A program made the translations under genes and the position numbers. The notes under the pieces were generated by a model that worked only from the letters and a program-made list of their open reading frames with translations, searched no databases and was not told the origin of the DNA. DNA of 64,000 nt from Gillisia sp. CAL575 (GTDB lineage: Bacteria > Bacteroidota > Bacteroidia > Flavobacteriales > Flavobacteriaceae), in assembly GCF_000403785.1 (NCBI RefSeq), contig NZ_APHJ01000021.1, positions 248,001-312,000 of the forward strand, written 5' to 3'. How positions within the stretch are numbered: the first letter of the stretch is position 1; each line of letters begins with the position of its first letter. Below are positions 43,748 through 51,748 of the stretch, one piece after another.

Positions 43748-43785
43748 AATAAACTTAAGTTCATACTTAATAAAAACGTTCTAAT

Positions 43786-44175
43786 TTATTTCTTTTTTAA
43801 CTTTATAAAATGAACTAATAGCCAAGCCCAGCCTATAATTAATAAACTGCCGCCCAAAGGTGTAGCCAGCGCAATTACTTTAAAATCAATGCTTGTTAAA
43901 TCGTTTGTGGCCAATAAATAAATGGATCCGCTAAACAAAATTACCCCAAAAATCAGCAAATAAAAGATCCCTTTAGAAAGTTGATGTCCTGTTGTTATTA
44001 TTACTCCAAGGATCAATAATAATATAGAATGATAGATTTGATATTTAATTCCAGTTTCTAAAGAAATAAAGGAGTCTGGAGATAATATAGGTTTTAAACC
44101 ATGCGTCCCAAAGGCGCCAATTACAATTCCTAAAAGCCCGAATATAAACCCTGCGATATAATATTTTCTCTCCAT
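43786..44175 (-). CDS. DUF423 small membrane protein (YgdD-like)
   Basis: A 129-residue protein of four hydrophobic helices with the family pattern GIVIGAFGTHGLKPIL near the N-terminus, GIKYQIYHSILLLILG, FSGSIYLLA and TPLGGSLLIIGWAWLL. Inner membrane; function unknown. Divergent from the saccharopine dehydrogenase-like gene. Confidence 0.88.
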   Translation of the reverse strand: MERKYYIAGFIFGLLGIVIGAFGTHGLKPILSPDSFISLETGIKYQIYHSILLLILGVIITTGHQLSKGIFYLLIFGVILFSGSIYLLATNDLTSIDFKVIALATPLGGSLLIIGWAWLLVHFIKLKKK

Positions 44176-44250
44176 CCTATAATTTTATTAGTCTAAACAA
44201 TTAAGTACATTCGTCCTTTAACATTACAAAACTAATTAAGAAAATTTAAT

Positions 44251-45624
44251 ATGCGACAAATATTAATAATTGGTGCCGGCAAGTCTACTTCGGTATTGAT
44301 CTCCTACTTACTTAAAAAATCTGAATCTGAAAATTTATATCTAACCATCGGGGATTTAGATATAGAAAACGCGAAAAAACTTAGCCAAAACCATGAAAGA
44401 TGCAAGGCCATTGTATTAGATGTTTTTAATAAAGATAGTAGGGAATCTGCAATTAAAGATGCCGATATCGTTATTTCTATGTTGCCAGCAAGATTTCATA
44501 TAGAAGCAGCAAAGGATTGTATTAAATATAAAAAATCACTTGTAACGGCTTCATATGTGAGCAAGGAGATGAAAGCCTTAGATCAAGAAGTCAAAGAAAA
44601 CGGATTGGTCTTTATGAATGAGATTGGTGTAGATCCAGGAATAGACCATATGAGTGCTATGAAAATAATAGATAGTATTCGAGATAAAGGCGGGAAAATG
44701 ATCCTTTTTGAATCTTTTACCGGCGGACTTGTAGCTCCAGAAAGCGATACAAATCTTTGGAACTATAAATTTACTTGGAATCCTAGAAATGTTGTAGTGG
44801 CAGGTCAAGGTGGCGTAGCTGAATTTATTCAGGAAGGAAAATATAAGTACATCCCTTATCACCGCTTATTCCGAAGAACAGAGTTCTTAGAAGTAGAAGG
44901 TCATGGAAAATTTGAAGGTTATGCCAATAGAAATTCCCTAGACTACCGAAGCATTTATGGTTTGGAAGACATACTTACTCTTTATAGAGGAACCATAAGA
45001 CGAGTTGGATTTAGTAAAGCTTGGAATATGTTTGTTCAGCTAGGTTTAACAGATGACACCTATACTATGCAGGATACTATGGACATGAGTTATAGGGATT
45101 TCATCAACTCCTTTTTACCTTATTCTCCAACAAATACCGTAGAGTTAAAACTTAGACATAATCTCAAAATAGATCAGGATGATATTATGTGGGATAAGCT
45201 GGAAGAATTAGATCTTTTCAACAAAGACAAAAAAATAGGATTAGAAAATGCCACTCCTGCACAAGCACTTCAGAAAATATTATCAGATAAATGGACACTT
45301 GCAGAAGATGATAAAGATATGATCGTGATGTATCATAAATTTGGATATGAGCTTAATGGTGAGAAAAAACAAATAGACTCTACTATGGTTTTAATAGGGG
45401 AAGATCAAACCCGAACTGCCATGGCTAAAACAGTAGGCTTGCCAGTTGCTATAGCAACTTTAGCTATTTTGAATAAAAAAATAACCACTCCCGGTGTTCA
45501 AATTCCAATCACTAGAGAAGTTTACACTCCAATATTGGAGGAGTTAGAATCTTATGGAATCGTATTTAAGGAGAAAGAAATCCCATATTTAGGTTATAAT
45601 CCATCTGGAGGAGTTGGGAATTGA
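44251..45624 (+). CDS. Saccharopine dehydrogenase-family protein
   Basis: A 457-residue NAD(P)-dependent enzyme with the Rossmann start ILIIGAGKSTSVLISYLL, DADIVISMLPARFH and the substrate region NEIGVDPGIDHMSAMKIID, which is typical of saccharopine reductase/dehydrogenase (glutamate-forming). These enzymes connect lysine with saccharopine. Next to an Lrp-type regulator 48 bp downstream, a role in lysine catabolism under Lrp control is plausible. Confidence 0.85.
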   Translation: MRQILIIGAGKSTSVLISYLLKKSESENLYLTIGDLDIENAKKLSQNHERCKAIVLDVFNKDSRESAIKDADIVISMLPARFHIEAAKDCIKYKKSLVTASYVSKEMKALDQEVKENGLVFMNEIGVDPGIDHMSAMKIIDSIRDKGGKMILFESFTGGLVAPESDTNLWNYKFTWNPRNVVVAGQGGVAEFIQEGKYKYIPYHRLFRRTEFLEVEGHGKFEGYANRNSLDYRSIYGLEDILTLYRGTIRRVGFSKAWNMFVQLGLTDDTYTMQDTMDMSYRDFINSFLPYSPTNTVELKLRHNLKIDQDDIMWDKLEELDLFNKDKKIGLENATPAQALQKILSDKWTLAEDDKDMIVMYHKFGYELNGEKKQIDSTMVLIGEDQTRTAMAKTVGLPVAIATLAILNKKITTPGVQIPITREVYTPILEELESYGIVFKEKEIPYLGYNPSGGVGN

Positions 45625-45672
45625 TTAAAATAACAGTAATTTTTAAGCCCCCAAACTTAATAACCTGACCAA

Positions 45673-46143
45673 ATGAAATATGTAGATGACCAAGTAACTA
45701 TTGATGGTATTGATAAAACCATCCTTAATTATCTTATGGAAGATGCGCGAAAACCAATTCTTGAAATTGCCAGAAGTATTGGCATAAGTGGTGCTGCAAT
45801 CCATCAAAGACTAAGAAAACTAGAAAAATCCGGCTTAATTGAAGGCTCAAAATTAATGATCAATCCAAGAGTTTTAGGCTATAAAACTTTAGCCTTTGTG
45901 GGTGTTTATTTGGATAAGGCTGTGAGCAATCCTCAAGCTGTAAAAAGATTAAGTGAAATCCCTGAAGTACTGGAATGTCACTATACAACAGGAAACTGGT
46001 CTATATTTTTAAAGATCCTATGTAGGGATAATGAGCATCTTATGAATGTTCTAAATAAGAATATTCAAGCCATAGATGGCGTGTCCAGAACAGAAACCTT
46101 TATCTCTTTAGATCAGCAATTAAAAAGGCAGATCAAAGTGTAG
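45673..46143 (+). CDS. Lrp/AsnC-family transcriptional regulator
   Basis: A 156-residue regulator with an N-terminal HTH (ILNYLMEDARKPILEIARSIGISGAAIHQRLRKLEKSGLI) and the C-terminal ligand-binding RAM domain (VGVYLDKA ... ECHYTTGNWSIFLKILC). Lrp-type proteins form multimers and respond to amino acids. Located just after the saccharopine dehydrogenase-like gene and before a terminator, it probably controls that gene. Confidence 0.93.
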   Translation: MKYVDDQVTIDGIDKTILNYLMEDARKPILEIARSIGISGAAIHQRLRKLEKSGLIEGSKLMINPRVLGYKTLAFVGVYLDKAVSNPQAVKRLSEIPEVLECHYTTGNWSIFLKILCRDNEHLMNVLNKNIQAIDGVSRTETFISLDQQLKRQIKV

Positions 46144-46167
46144 TTACTCATTTTAGGTTTTATTAAG

Positions 46168-46204
46168 AAAAAGAGGCATTGTGATTTACCATGCCTCTTT
46201 TTAA
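46168..46204 (+). terminator. Terminator after lrp-like gene
   Basis: AAAAAGAGGCAT (46168-46179) pairs with ATGCCTCTTTTT (46191-46202): 12-bp stem, 11-nt loop, T-tail within the stem and after. Confidence 0.82.
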
Positions 46205-46610
46205 TTAGAAATTAAACAATAATAGATTCTAAAATAAATTACCATTGTCGAATTCCTGAAATACATCAATTTCCTATGCTATATTTTTTATCAAGAATTT
46301 TAAGATGACTAAGAACAAAAAGAATCATTGGCCACGAATGCACGAATTATTGGTTTGAAAAATCCTGAAAATTATTCGTGAATTCGTGGCAATATTCAGA
46401 GAATCAATAAAACGGCGAATAATACTTTCAAGCTGAACTGGTTTCAACATCTTAAAACATGGAAATAAAATTTCTTTAACGGAATTTCAAACACTCCATT
46501 TCCTGCGCTTGTTAAAATTTTTATCACGGGTCTCAGGATGACGAAAAACCTGAATGTTGCTAGTTAAAAGTATAACTGGCGCAAAAGCGGAAAATCAGAA
46601 TTTAAGAACC
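46205..46610. other. Intergenic region with palindromic repeats
   Basis: About 400 bp between convergent genes without a credible gene. It contains a long interrupted palindrome (46331-46390) and, near 46528-46540, a worn REP-like piece (GGTCTCAGGATGACG). Confidence 0.6.
46331..46390. repeat. Interrupted palindromic repeat
   Basis: GCCACGAATGCACGAAT (46331-46347) is the inverse complement of ATTCGTGAATTCGTGGC (46374-46390) at 16 of 17 positions, with 26 nt between. Sequences of this kind (ATTCGTGNATTCGTGGC) recur between genes in many Bacteroidota genomes. Confidence 0.65.
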
Positions 46611-47297
46611 TTAATCCCTACCTAAGTAAATACTTACAAAGTAAAGCAAGGTTGCTAAAGAACCTATTGCAGCAACAACATACGTTCTAGCTGCCCATTT
46701 TAAAGAATCTTCTGCAGCATCATGTTCTGCTGCCGTTAACATATTTTCGGTTTCTAACCATACTAATGCTCTCTTACTTGCATCGTATTCTACTGGTAAG
46801 GTTACAAAACTGAATAAAGTTCCTAGTCCAAAAAGTACAATTCCAATTAATAATACAGTACTTCCTAAAGCTGTAGTCGCCATTAAAAGCAAACCACCCA
46901 TGATCACCCATGTAGAAAGTTTAGAGGCTACACTAACTATTGGTACAAGTTGACTACGCATTCCTAACCAACTATATGCCTGCGCGTGTTGTACCGCATG
47001 TCCACATTCGTGAGCTGCGACAGCTGCAGCCGCAGCATTCCGTTGAGAATAAACACCTTCACTTAAATTAACGGTCTTTTTTTGTGGATTATAATGATCT
47101 GATAACATTCCAGGAGTTGAAATTACTTTCACATCAGTTATCCCATTATCAGAAAGCATTTTCTCAGCGATCTCTTTACCGCTCATTCCATTTTGAAGAT
47201 GAACTTTAGAGTATTTTTTAAATTTACTTTTTAATTTATTACTTACATACCAGCTCACAGCAAATATGAGTCCCGCAATTATATAATATCCTATCAT
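46611..47297 (-). CDS. Membrane zinc metallopeptidase, YugP family
   Basis: A 228-residue membrane protein: one N-terminal helix, the zinc motif HECGH at 96-100 (HExxH form) in AAVAAHECGHAVQHAQ, two central helices and a C-terminal one. The family (Zn_peptidase_2) is widespread; substrates are unknown. Monocistronic, divergent from pyrH. Confidence 0.9.
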   Translation of the reverse strand: MIGYYIIAGLIFAVSWYVSNKLKSKFKKYSKVHLQNGMSGKEIAEKMLSDNGITDVKVISTPGMLSDHYNPQKKTVNLSEGVYSQRNAAAAAVAAHECGHAVQHAQAYSWLGMRSQLVPIVSVASKLSTWVIMGGLLLMATTALGSTVLLIGIVLFGLGTLFSFVTLPVEYDASKRALVWLETENMLTAAEHDAAEDSLKWAARTYVVAAIGSLATLLYFVSIYLGRD

Positions 47298-47325
47298 TTC
47301 TTTATAATTAGTTGTTTTTACATTT

Positions 47326-47333
47326 CAAATATA
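47326..47333 (-). promoter_or_regulatory. Candidate -7 element for the zinc peptidase gene
   Basis: TATATTTG on the minus strand, 28 bp before the ATG at 47297. Confidence 0.45.
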
Positions 47334-47474
47334 ACAAAAACCCAGCCATTTTAATAGGTGTCAGTTTTATCAAAAAGTAAGCTCTAGGTCTATGCACAAT
47401 GAGCTTCAGTAAATACAAATACTTAAAATTATGCTAAAAACTAAAGCTTCATTATAATCGGACGTAAGAGATTC

Positions 47475-47503
47475 TTTCCAATTTAAGATATTGTCTATAT
47501 TTG
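47475..47503 (+). promoter_or_regulatory. Promoter of pyrH
   Basis: TTTC (47475-47478), 17 bp spacer, TATATTTG (47496-47503). It ends 23 bp before the ATG at 47527 and overlaps the codons that an upstream TTG start would use, which excludes that start. Confidence 0.6.
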
Positions 47504-47526
47504 CATCATTCATCTATAAACAGGAT

Positions 47527-48234
47527 ATGCACTACAAAAGAATTCTTCTTAAATTATCAGGCGAAGCATTAATGGGAAACAGACAGTATGGGATAGATCC
47601 TGATCGTTTGGCCGAATATGCTCAGGAAATAAAATCTGTGATAGACAAAGGAGTAGAAATTGCAATAGTTATAGGAGGTGGAAACATTTTTAGAGGTGTT
47701 GCAGGTGCAAGTAAAGGAATGGATCGAGTACAAGGAGACCACATGGGAATGCTTGCTACTGTTATTAATGGTTTAGCATTACAAGGGTCTTTGGAAGATG
47801 CAGGAATACAAACAAGACTACAATCTGCTATTCAAATTAACGAGGTTGCCGAACCTTTTATAAGAAGAAGAGCAATTCGTCACCTTGAAAAAGGACGTGT
47901 TGTAATATTTGGTGGAGGTACAGGAAATCCATATTTTACTACAGATTCTGCTGCTGTTCTTAGAGCAATCGAGATTCATGCAGATGTTATTTTAAAAGGA
48001 ACTAGAGTAGATGGCATTTATACTGCAGACCCTGAAAAGGATAAAGCGGCTACAAAATTCGATTTTATCACTTTCGATGATGTCATTAGCAAAGGTTTAA
48101 AAGTAATGGATACTACAGCATTCACACTAAGCCAAGAAAATGAATTACCAATAATTGTTTTCGATATGAATACTAAAGGAAACCTTTTAAAAGTGGTTAC
48201 TGGCGAAACAATTGGAACCAAAGTGAATTTATAA
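47527..48234 (+). CDS. pyrH: UMP kinase
   Basis: A 235-residue amino-acid-kinase-fold enzyme making UDP from [62 protein letters not shown] and the C-terminal GTKVNL tail are the PyrH signatures. The start ATG at 47527 is preceded by CAGGAT and a good promoter. Followed by frr, the common pyrH-frr order. Confidence 0.96.
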   Translation: MHYKRILLKLSGEALMGNRQYGIDPDRLAEYAQEIKSVIDKGVEIAIVIGGGNIFRGVAGASKGMDRVQGDHMGMLATVINGLALQGSLEDAGIQTRLQSAIQINEVAEPFIRRRAIRHLEKGRVVIFGGGTGNPYFTTDSAAVLRAIEIHADVILKGTRVDGIYTADPEKDKAATKFDFITFDDVISKGLKVMDTTAFTLSQENELPIIVFDMNTKGNLLKVVTGETIGTKVNL

Positions 48235-48383
48235 GTAAACTAAAAAATATAAACTTTTTTAAGTGAAGTATTATTCCCAGAATTAGAAGATTAGATTTTG
48301 AAACTAATTTTATAAATCTAGTACTCCGGAAAGCTTTCGGGATGAAAAACAAACACTTATTGAAGTATTAAAGTTTAAATAAC

Positions 48384-48938
48384 ATGAACGAAGATTTAAA
48401 ATTTATTTTAGAAAGTACAGAAGAGAATATGCATAATGCTATAAAGCATTTAGAAAAACAATTTCTTAATATTCGTGCAGGGAAAGCAACTCCAGCTATG
48501 CTTGGAAGTGTAATGGTTGATTATTATGGGAGCATGACTCCTTTGGCACAAGTTGCAAACATCAACACGCCAGATGCGAGAACTCTTACTATCCAGCCAT
48601 ACGAGAAAAGTTCAATCACTGCCATTGAAAAAGGTATTATGTTCGCAAATCTTGGTTTTAACCCTATGAATAATGGGGAAAGTGTTATAATTAGTGTTCC
48701 GCCATTAACTGAAGAAAGACGTAAAGAATTAGTAAAGCAAGCAAAAGCGGAAGCGGAAGAAGCTAAGATCGGGATTAGAAACGACAGAAAAGTTGCTAAT
48801 AACGACATCAAGAAATTAGAGATCTCTGAAGATGAAACTAAGATTGCTGAAGAAAATATTCAGACTTTAACAGACACACATATTAAAAAGGTTGATGCTG
48901 GTTTAGAAGTTAAGGAAAAAGAAATCATGACTATCTAA
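48384..48938 (+). CDS. frr: Ribosome recycling factor
   Basis: A 184-residue RRF, which splits post-termination ribosomes with EF-G. HLEKQFLNIRAGKATPAMLGSVMVDYYG, PLAQVANI, the PPLTEERRKELVKQAK and RNDRKVANNDIKKL segments are all present and the length is normal. It follows pyrH by 149 bp; the gap contains a small palindrome at 48326-48341 (CCGGAAAGCTTTCGGG). Ends at a strong terminator. Confidence 0.97.
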   Translation: MNEDLKFILESTEENMHNAIKHLEKQFLNIRAGKATPAMLGSVMVDYYGSMTPLAQVANINTPDARTLTIQPYEKSSITAIEKGIMFANLGFNPMNNGESVIISVPPLTEERRKELVKQAKAEAEEAKIGIRNDRKVANNDIKKLEISEDETKIAEENIQTLTDTHIKKVDAGLEVKEKEIMTI

Positions 48939-48963
48939 ACCTAAGATCCTCTTAAAATATATT

Positions 48964-49031
48964 AAAATCGGCTTTAGAATATTATATTTGGTTCAACCTA
49001 AGTAATATAATATTTTAAAGCCGATTTTTTT
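48964..49031 (+). terminator. Terminator after frr
   Basis: AAAATCGGCTTTA (48964-48976) pairs with AAAGCCGATTTT (49017-49028), with a further AATATTATA/TATAATATT pair inside, then T-run. Its loop contains TATATTTG (48983-48990), which may serve as promoter for the next gene. Confidence 0.82.
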
Positions 49032-49062
49032 TATTCAACAATTATGAGGAATTAATAAGTAT

Positions 49063-51531
49063 ATGCGAACACTAATTACCCTAGCTTTATTTATTCTTTC
49101 CTGCTCTAGCCTTGTGGGGCAAAACACTATAAAGGGTCAAGTAATAAATTCTAAAAATGGGGATCCACTAGCCTATGCTACTATAAAGATTTCAGAAAAT
49201 AGTCAAACTCTCACGAATATAGATGGAAGTTTTAGTCTAACAGCAAATGCTCAAGACACTATTTTGACAGTTTCTTATATTGGATTTTCTAGTAAAAAGA
49301 TTAAAGATCTTGAACCTTCCGTCTTCTACATAATAAAATTACAGCCTTCTGCAGAAGATCTTTCGGCCGTGATGATATATTCTAAAGAAAACCCTGCAGA
49401 TAAAATCATTCGAAGAGCGATAAAAAGAAAAGAGGAAAATGACCCTGAAAAGGCTCTTAATAGCTTTCAATATAAAAGCTATAATAAATTCATTATAGAT
49501 AATGAAACCTCAGGCATCAGTACCCAAACTGATACTTCTAATATAGAAATTAGGACGATTATCAATAAAGGTCGAGCCTATCTTTCAGAAAAAATTGCAA
49601 CTCATTTATTTATCAAACCCAATAAGAGAAAGGAATTAGTAGAAGGTACTAAAACTGCAGGTTTCAATAAACCAGTGTACGATGTATTAGCTTTAAAAGC
49701 AGAACCTCTCTCTCTTTACAAAAGTAACTATCAATTATTTGATACAGATTACGCCGGGCCTCTTGCAAATGCAGCCTTTAGTAATTATACTTATAAAATA
49801 TTAGACACTATTAGCATAGAAGGCAGATCTTCTTATATGATCTATTTTAAGCCAAAAAGGGAAAAGAAAGTTGCGGGATTAGAAGGTGTTTTATACCTAG
49901 ACACCACTAGCTATGCAATACAAAAAGCAACTGCACAATTACTTGGGGCTGTAGATTTAGTAGTAAATCACAACTATAACTATTACAGTGCTCAAGATCT
50001 GTGGTTTCCAAGCAACCAAACAATCATATTAAAACCTGGGTCTGGCGGAAAAGACATTTCAGTTTTCGGTGGAAGTATTTCTTTAGGAACAGTGCAGCGT
50101 AAAAAGTCTGTTTTAAATACTGTAATAGGATCTGGGGAAATTGAATCGGGTTTGTTTTTGGAATCTACCACAGTTAATTATGATCTCAAGTTCAATAATG
50201 AGGTGTTAATGCCAAAATATGCCGCCACTATAAATGTATTACAAGATGCAAATGAAAGGTCGGTTAATTATTGGGAAGCCAATCGGCAAATTCCATTTAG
50301 TTTAGAAGATGAACTTACTTCTCAAAAAGTAGACAGTATAATAAGAACTCGCAATATAGAGCGAAAGATCAGGGTAAAAAAAGCTATTTCTAACGGTAAA
50401 TTACCTGCAGGAATCTGGGATTTTGATCTAAGTAAATTTTTTAAGTTCAACAATTACGAGGGAATTCGCTTAGGAGCAGGAGGAACTACCAACGCCGGTT
50501 TTTCTGAAAAAATTAGACTTCATGGATATTTAGTTTATGGCTTTAAAGATTCCAAATTCAAATATGGGCTTGGTGCCGGAACATTATTAAGAAAACGCAC
50601 AGATACATGGTTAGATATAAAGTATAGCGATGATATTCGCGAGGTTGGAAGTTTTAAATATTTAAAAGGCATCAATGATTTTTCAATATTAGAACCGCGC
50701 TTTGTAAATATCAGTTTTTATTATAAATATCAAGCATTACAGGCAGGATTAACCCATAGATTCACTCCTAAATTGGAGACAGAATGGGTAATAAATAGAA
50801 GTGATATCTCACAAATAGGGAATTATGCTTTTGTAAATAACAATAAACTTTATACAGACTACACGATATCAGAAGCCACAATAGGTTTTCTATATCGCCC
50901 TTTTAGTACATTTCTAAATACACCAGAAAGCAACCAAATAATCAACAAAGGATATCCGCAATTCACCGGACAAGTTTCAAAAAGTTTTTCTAATATTTTA
51001 GGAGGAGATTTTGATTTTACTAAAGTCGGCTTAAAAGTAGAATATCAGGTAAATAGACTGGATCTTTCTAACACTCAATTTACATTAGATGGAAATTATG
51101 CTTTTGGAGATATCCCGCTAACACATGCATTTCATGCCTTCCCCAACAATCCCAATAAAGCAGAGATACTAAATAGATTCTCCATAGCAGGAAAGATTAG
51201 TTTTGAAACAATGTATTTCAATGAGTTTTATAGTGATCGCCAAGCTGCGTTGCACATTAGGCATCAGTTTCGACCAATAAGAATTACCGATACTTACAAA
51301 CCCGAACTGGCGCTACTTAATAGATTTATAATTGGAAGTTTTAAGAATATAGAAGCGCACCAAAATATCGAATTCAATTCCCTTAAACACGGTTATTCTG
51401 AGGCCGGTTTAGAACTCAACAAATTGCTTGGAGGCTTTGGGCTTAGTTTTGCCTATAGGTATGGCGCTTATCACTTACCAACCTTCAAAGAAAATTTCGC
51501 CTTTAAGTTTACCTTGAATCTAAAAATTTAG
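49063..51531 (+). CDS. DUF5686 outer-membrane protein with carboxypeptidase-like N-domain
   Basis: An 822-residue protein: signal peptide (ending LVGQ), CarboxypepD_reg-like domain (GDPLAYATIKISENSQTLTNIDGSF), then a DUF5686 region opening with VMIYSKENPADKIIRRAIKRKEEND and a C-terminal part rich in alternating strands ending FKFTLNLKI, probably a beta-barrel. Such proteins are common in Bacteroidota and uncharacterised. No TonB plug is visible, so it is not a standard receptor. Confidence 0.83.
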   Translation: MRTLITLALFILSCSSLVGQNTIKGQVINSKNGDPLAYATIKISENSQTLTNIDGSFSLTANAQDTILTVSYIGFSSKKIKDLEPSVFYIIKLQPSAEDLSAVMIYSKENPADKIIRRAIKRKEENDPEKALNSFQYKSYNKFIIDNETSGISTQTDTSNIEIRTIINKGRAYLSEKIATHLFIKPNKRKELVEGTKTAGFNKPVYDVLALKAEPLSLYKSNYQLFDTDYAGPLANAAFSNYTYKILDTISIEGRSSYMIYFKPKREKKVAGLEGVLYLDTTSYAIQKATAQLLGAVDLVVNHNYNYYSAQDLWFPSNQTIILKPGSGGKDISVFGGSISLGTVQRKKSVLNTVIGSGEIESGLFLESTTVNYDLKFNNEVLMPKYAATINVLQDANERSVNYWEANRQIPFSLEDELTSQKVDSIIRTRNIERKIRVKKAISNGKLPAGIWDFDLSKFFKFNNYEGIRLGAGGTTNAGFSEKIRLHGYLVYGFKDSKFKYGLGAGTLLRKRTDTWLDIKYSDDIREVGSFKYLKGINDFSILEPRFVNISFYYKYQALQAGLTHRFTPKLETEWVINRSDISQIGNYAFVNNNKLYTDYTISEATIGFLYRPFSTFLNTPESNQIINKGYPQFTGQVSKSFSNILGGDFDFTKVGLKVEYQVNRLDLSNTQFTLDGNYAFGDIPLTHAFHAFPNNPNKAEILNRFSIAGKISFETMYFNEFYSDRQAALHIRHQFRPIRITDTYKPELALLNRFIIGSFKNIEAHQNIEFNSLKHGYSEAGLELNKLLGGFGLSFAYRYGAYHLPTFKENFAFKFTLNLKI

Positions 51532-51720
51532 AAAGTAGGTCATTTCCTAAAACCAAATTAAGTGTCTCAGGATAAACCAATTCGAAGGTTGAGGTTTGAC
51601 ATGTAGGCAATTTTATGATAATTATTAGGAAGGAAAATACTTTTAAAATTTCGAGACTGCACGATAGTTACCAGTAAGAGAATTAAACCCTCAATGAGAG
51701 ATTAATACCAAGGCTTTTCT

Positions 51721-51728
51721 TAACTTTG
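51721..51728 (+). promoter_or_regulatory. Candidate -7 element for the RND/MMPL gene
   Basis: TAACTTTG, a TAnnTTTG match 20 bp before the ATG at 51749, which also has ACAGGC just upstream. Confidence 0.5.
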
Positions 51729-51748
51729 CCCGCGCACAAAAAACAGGC

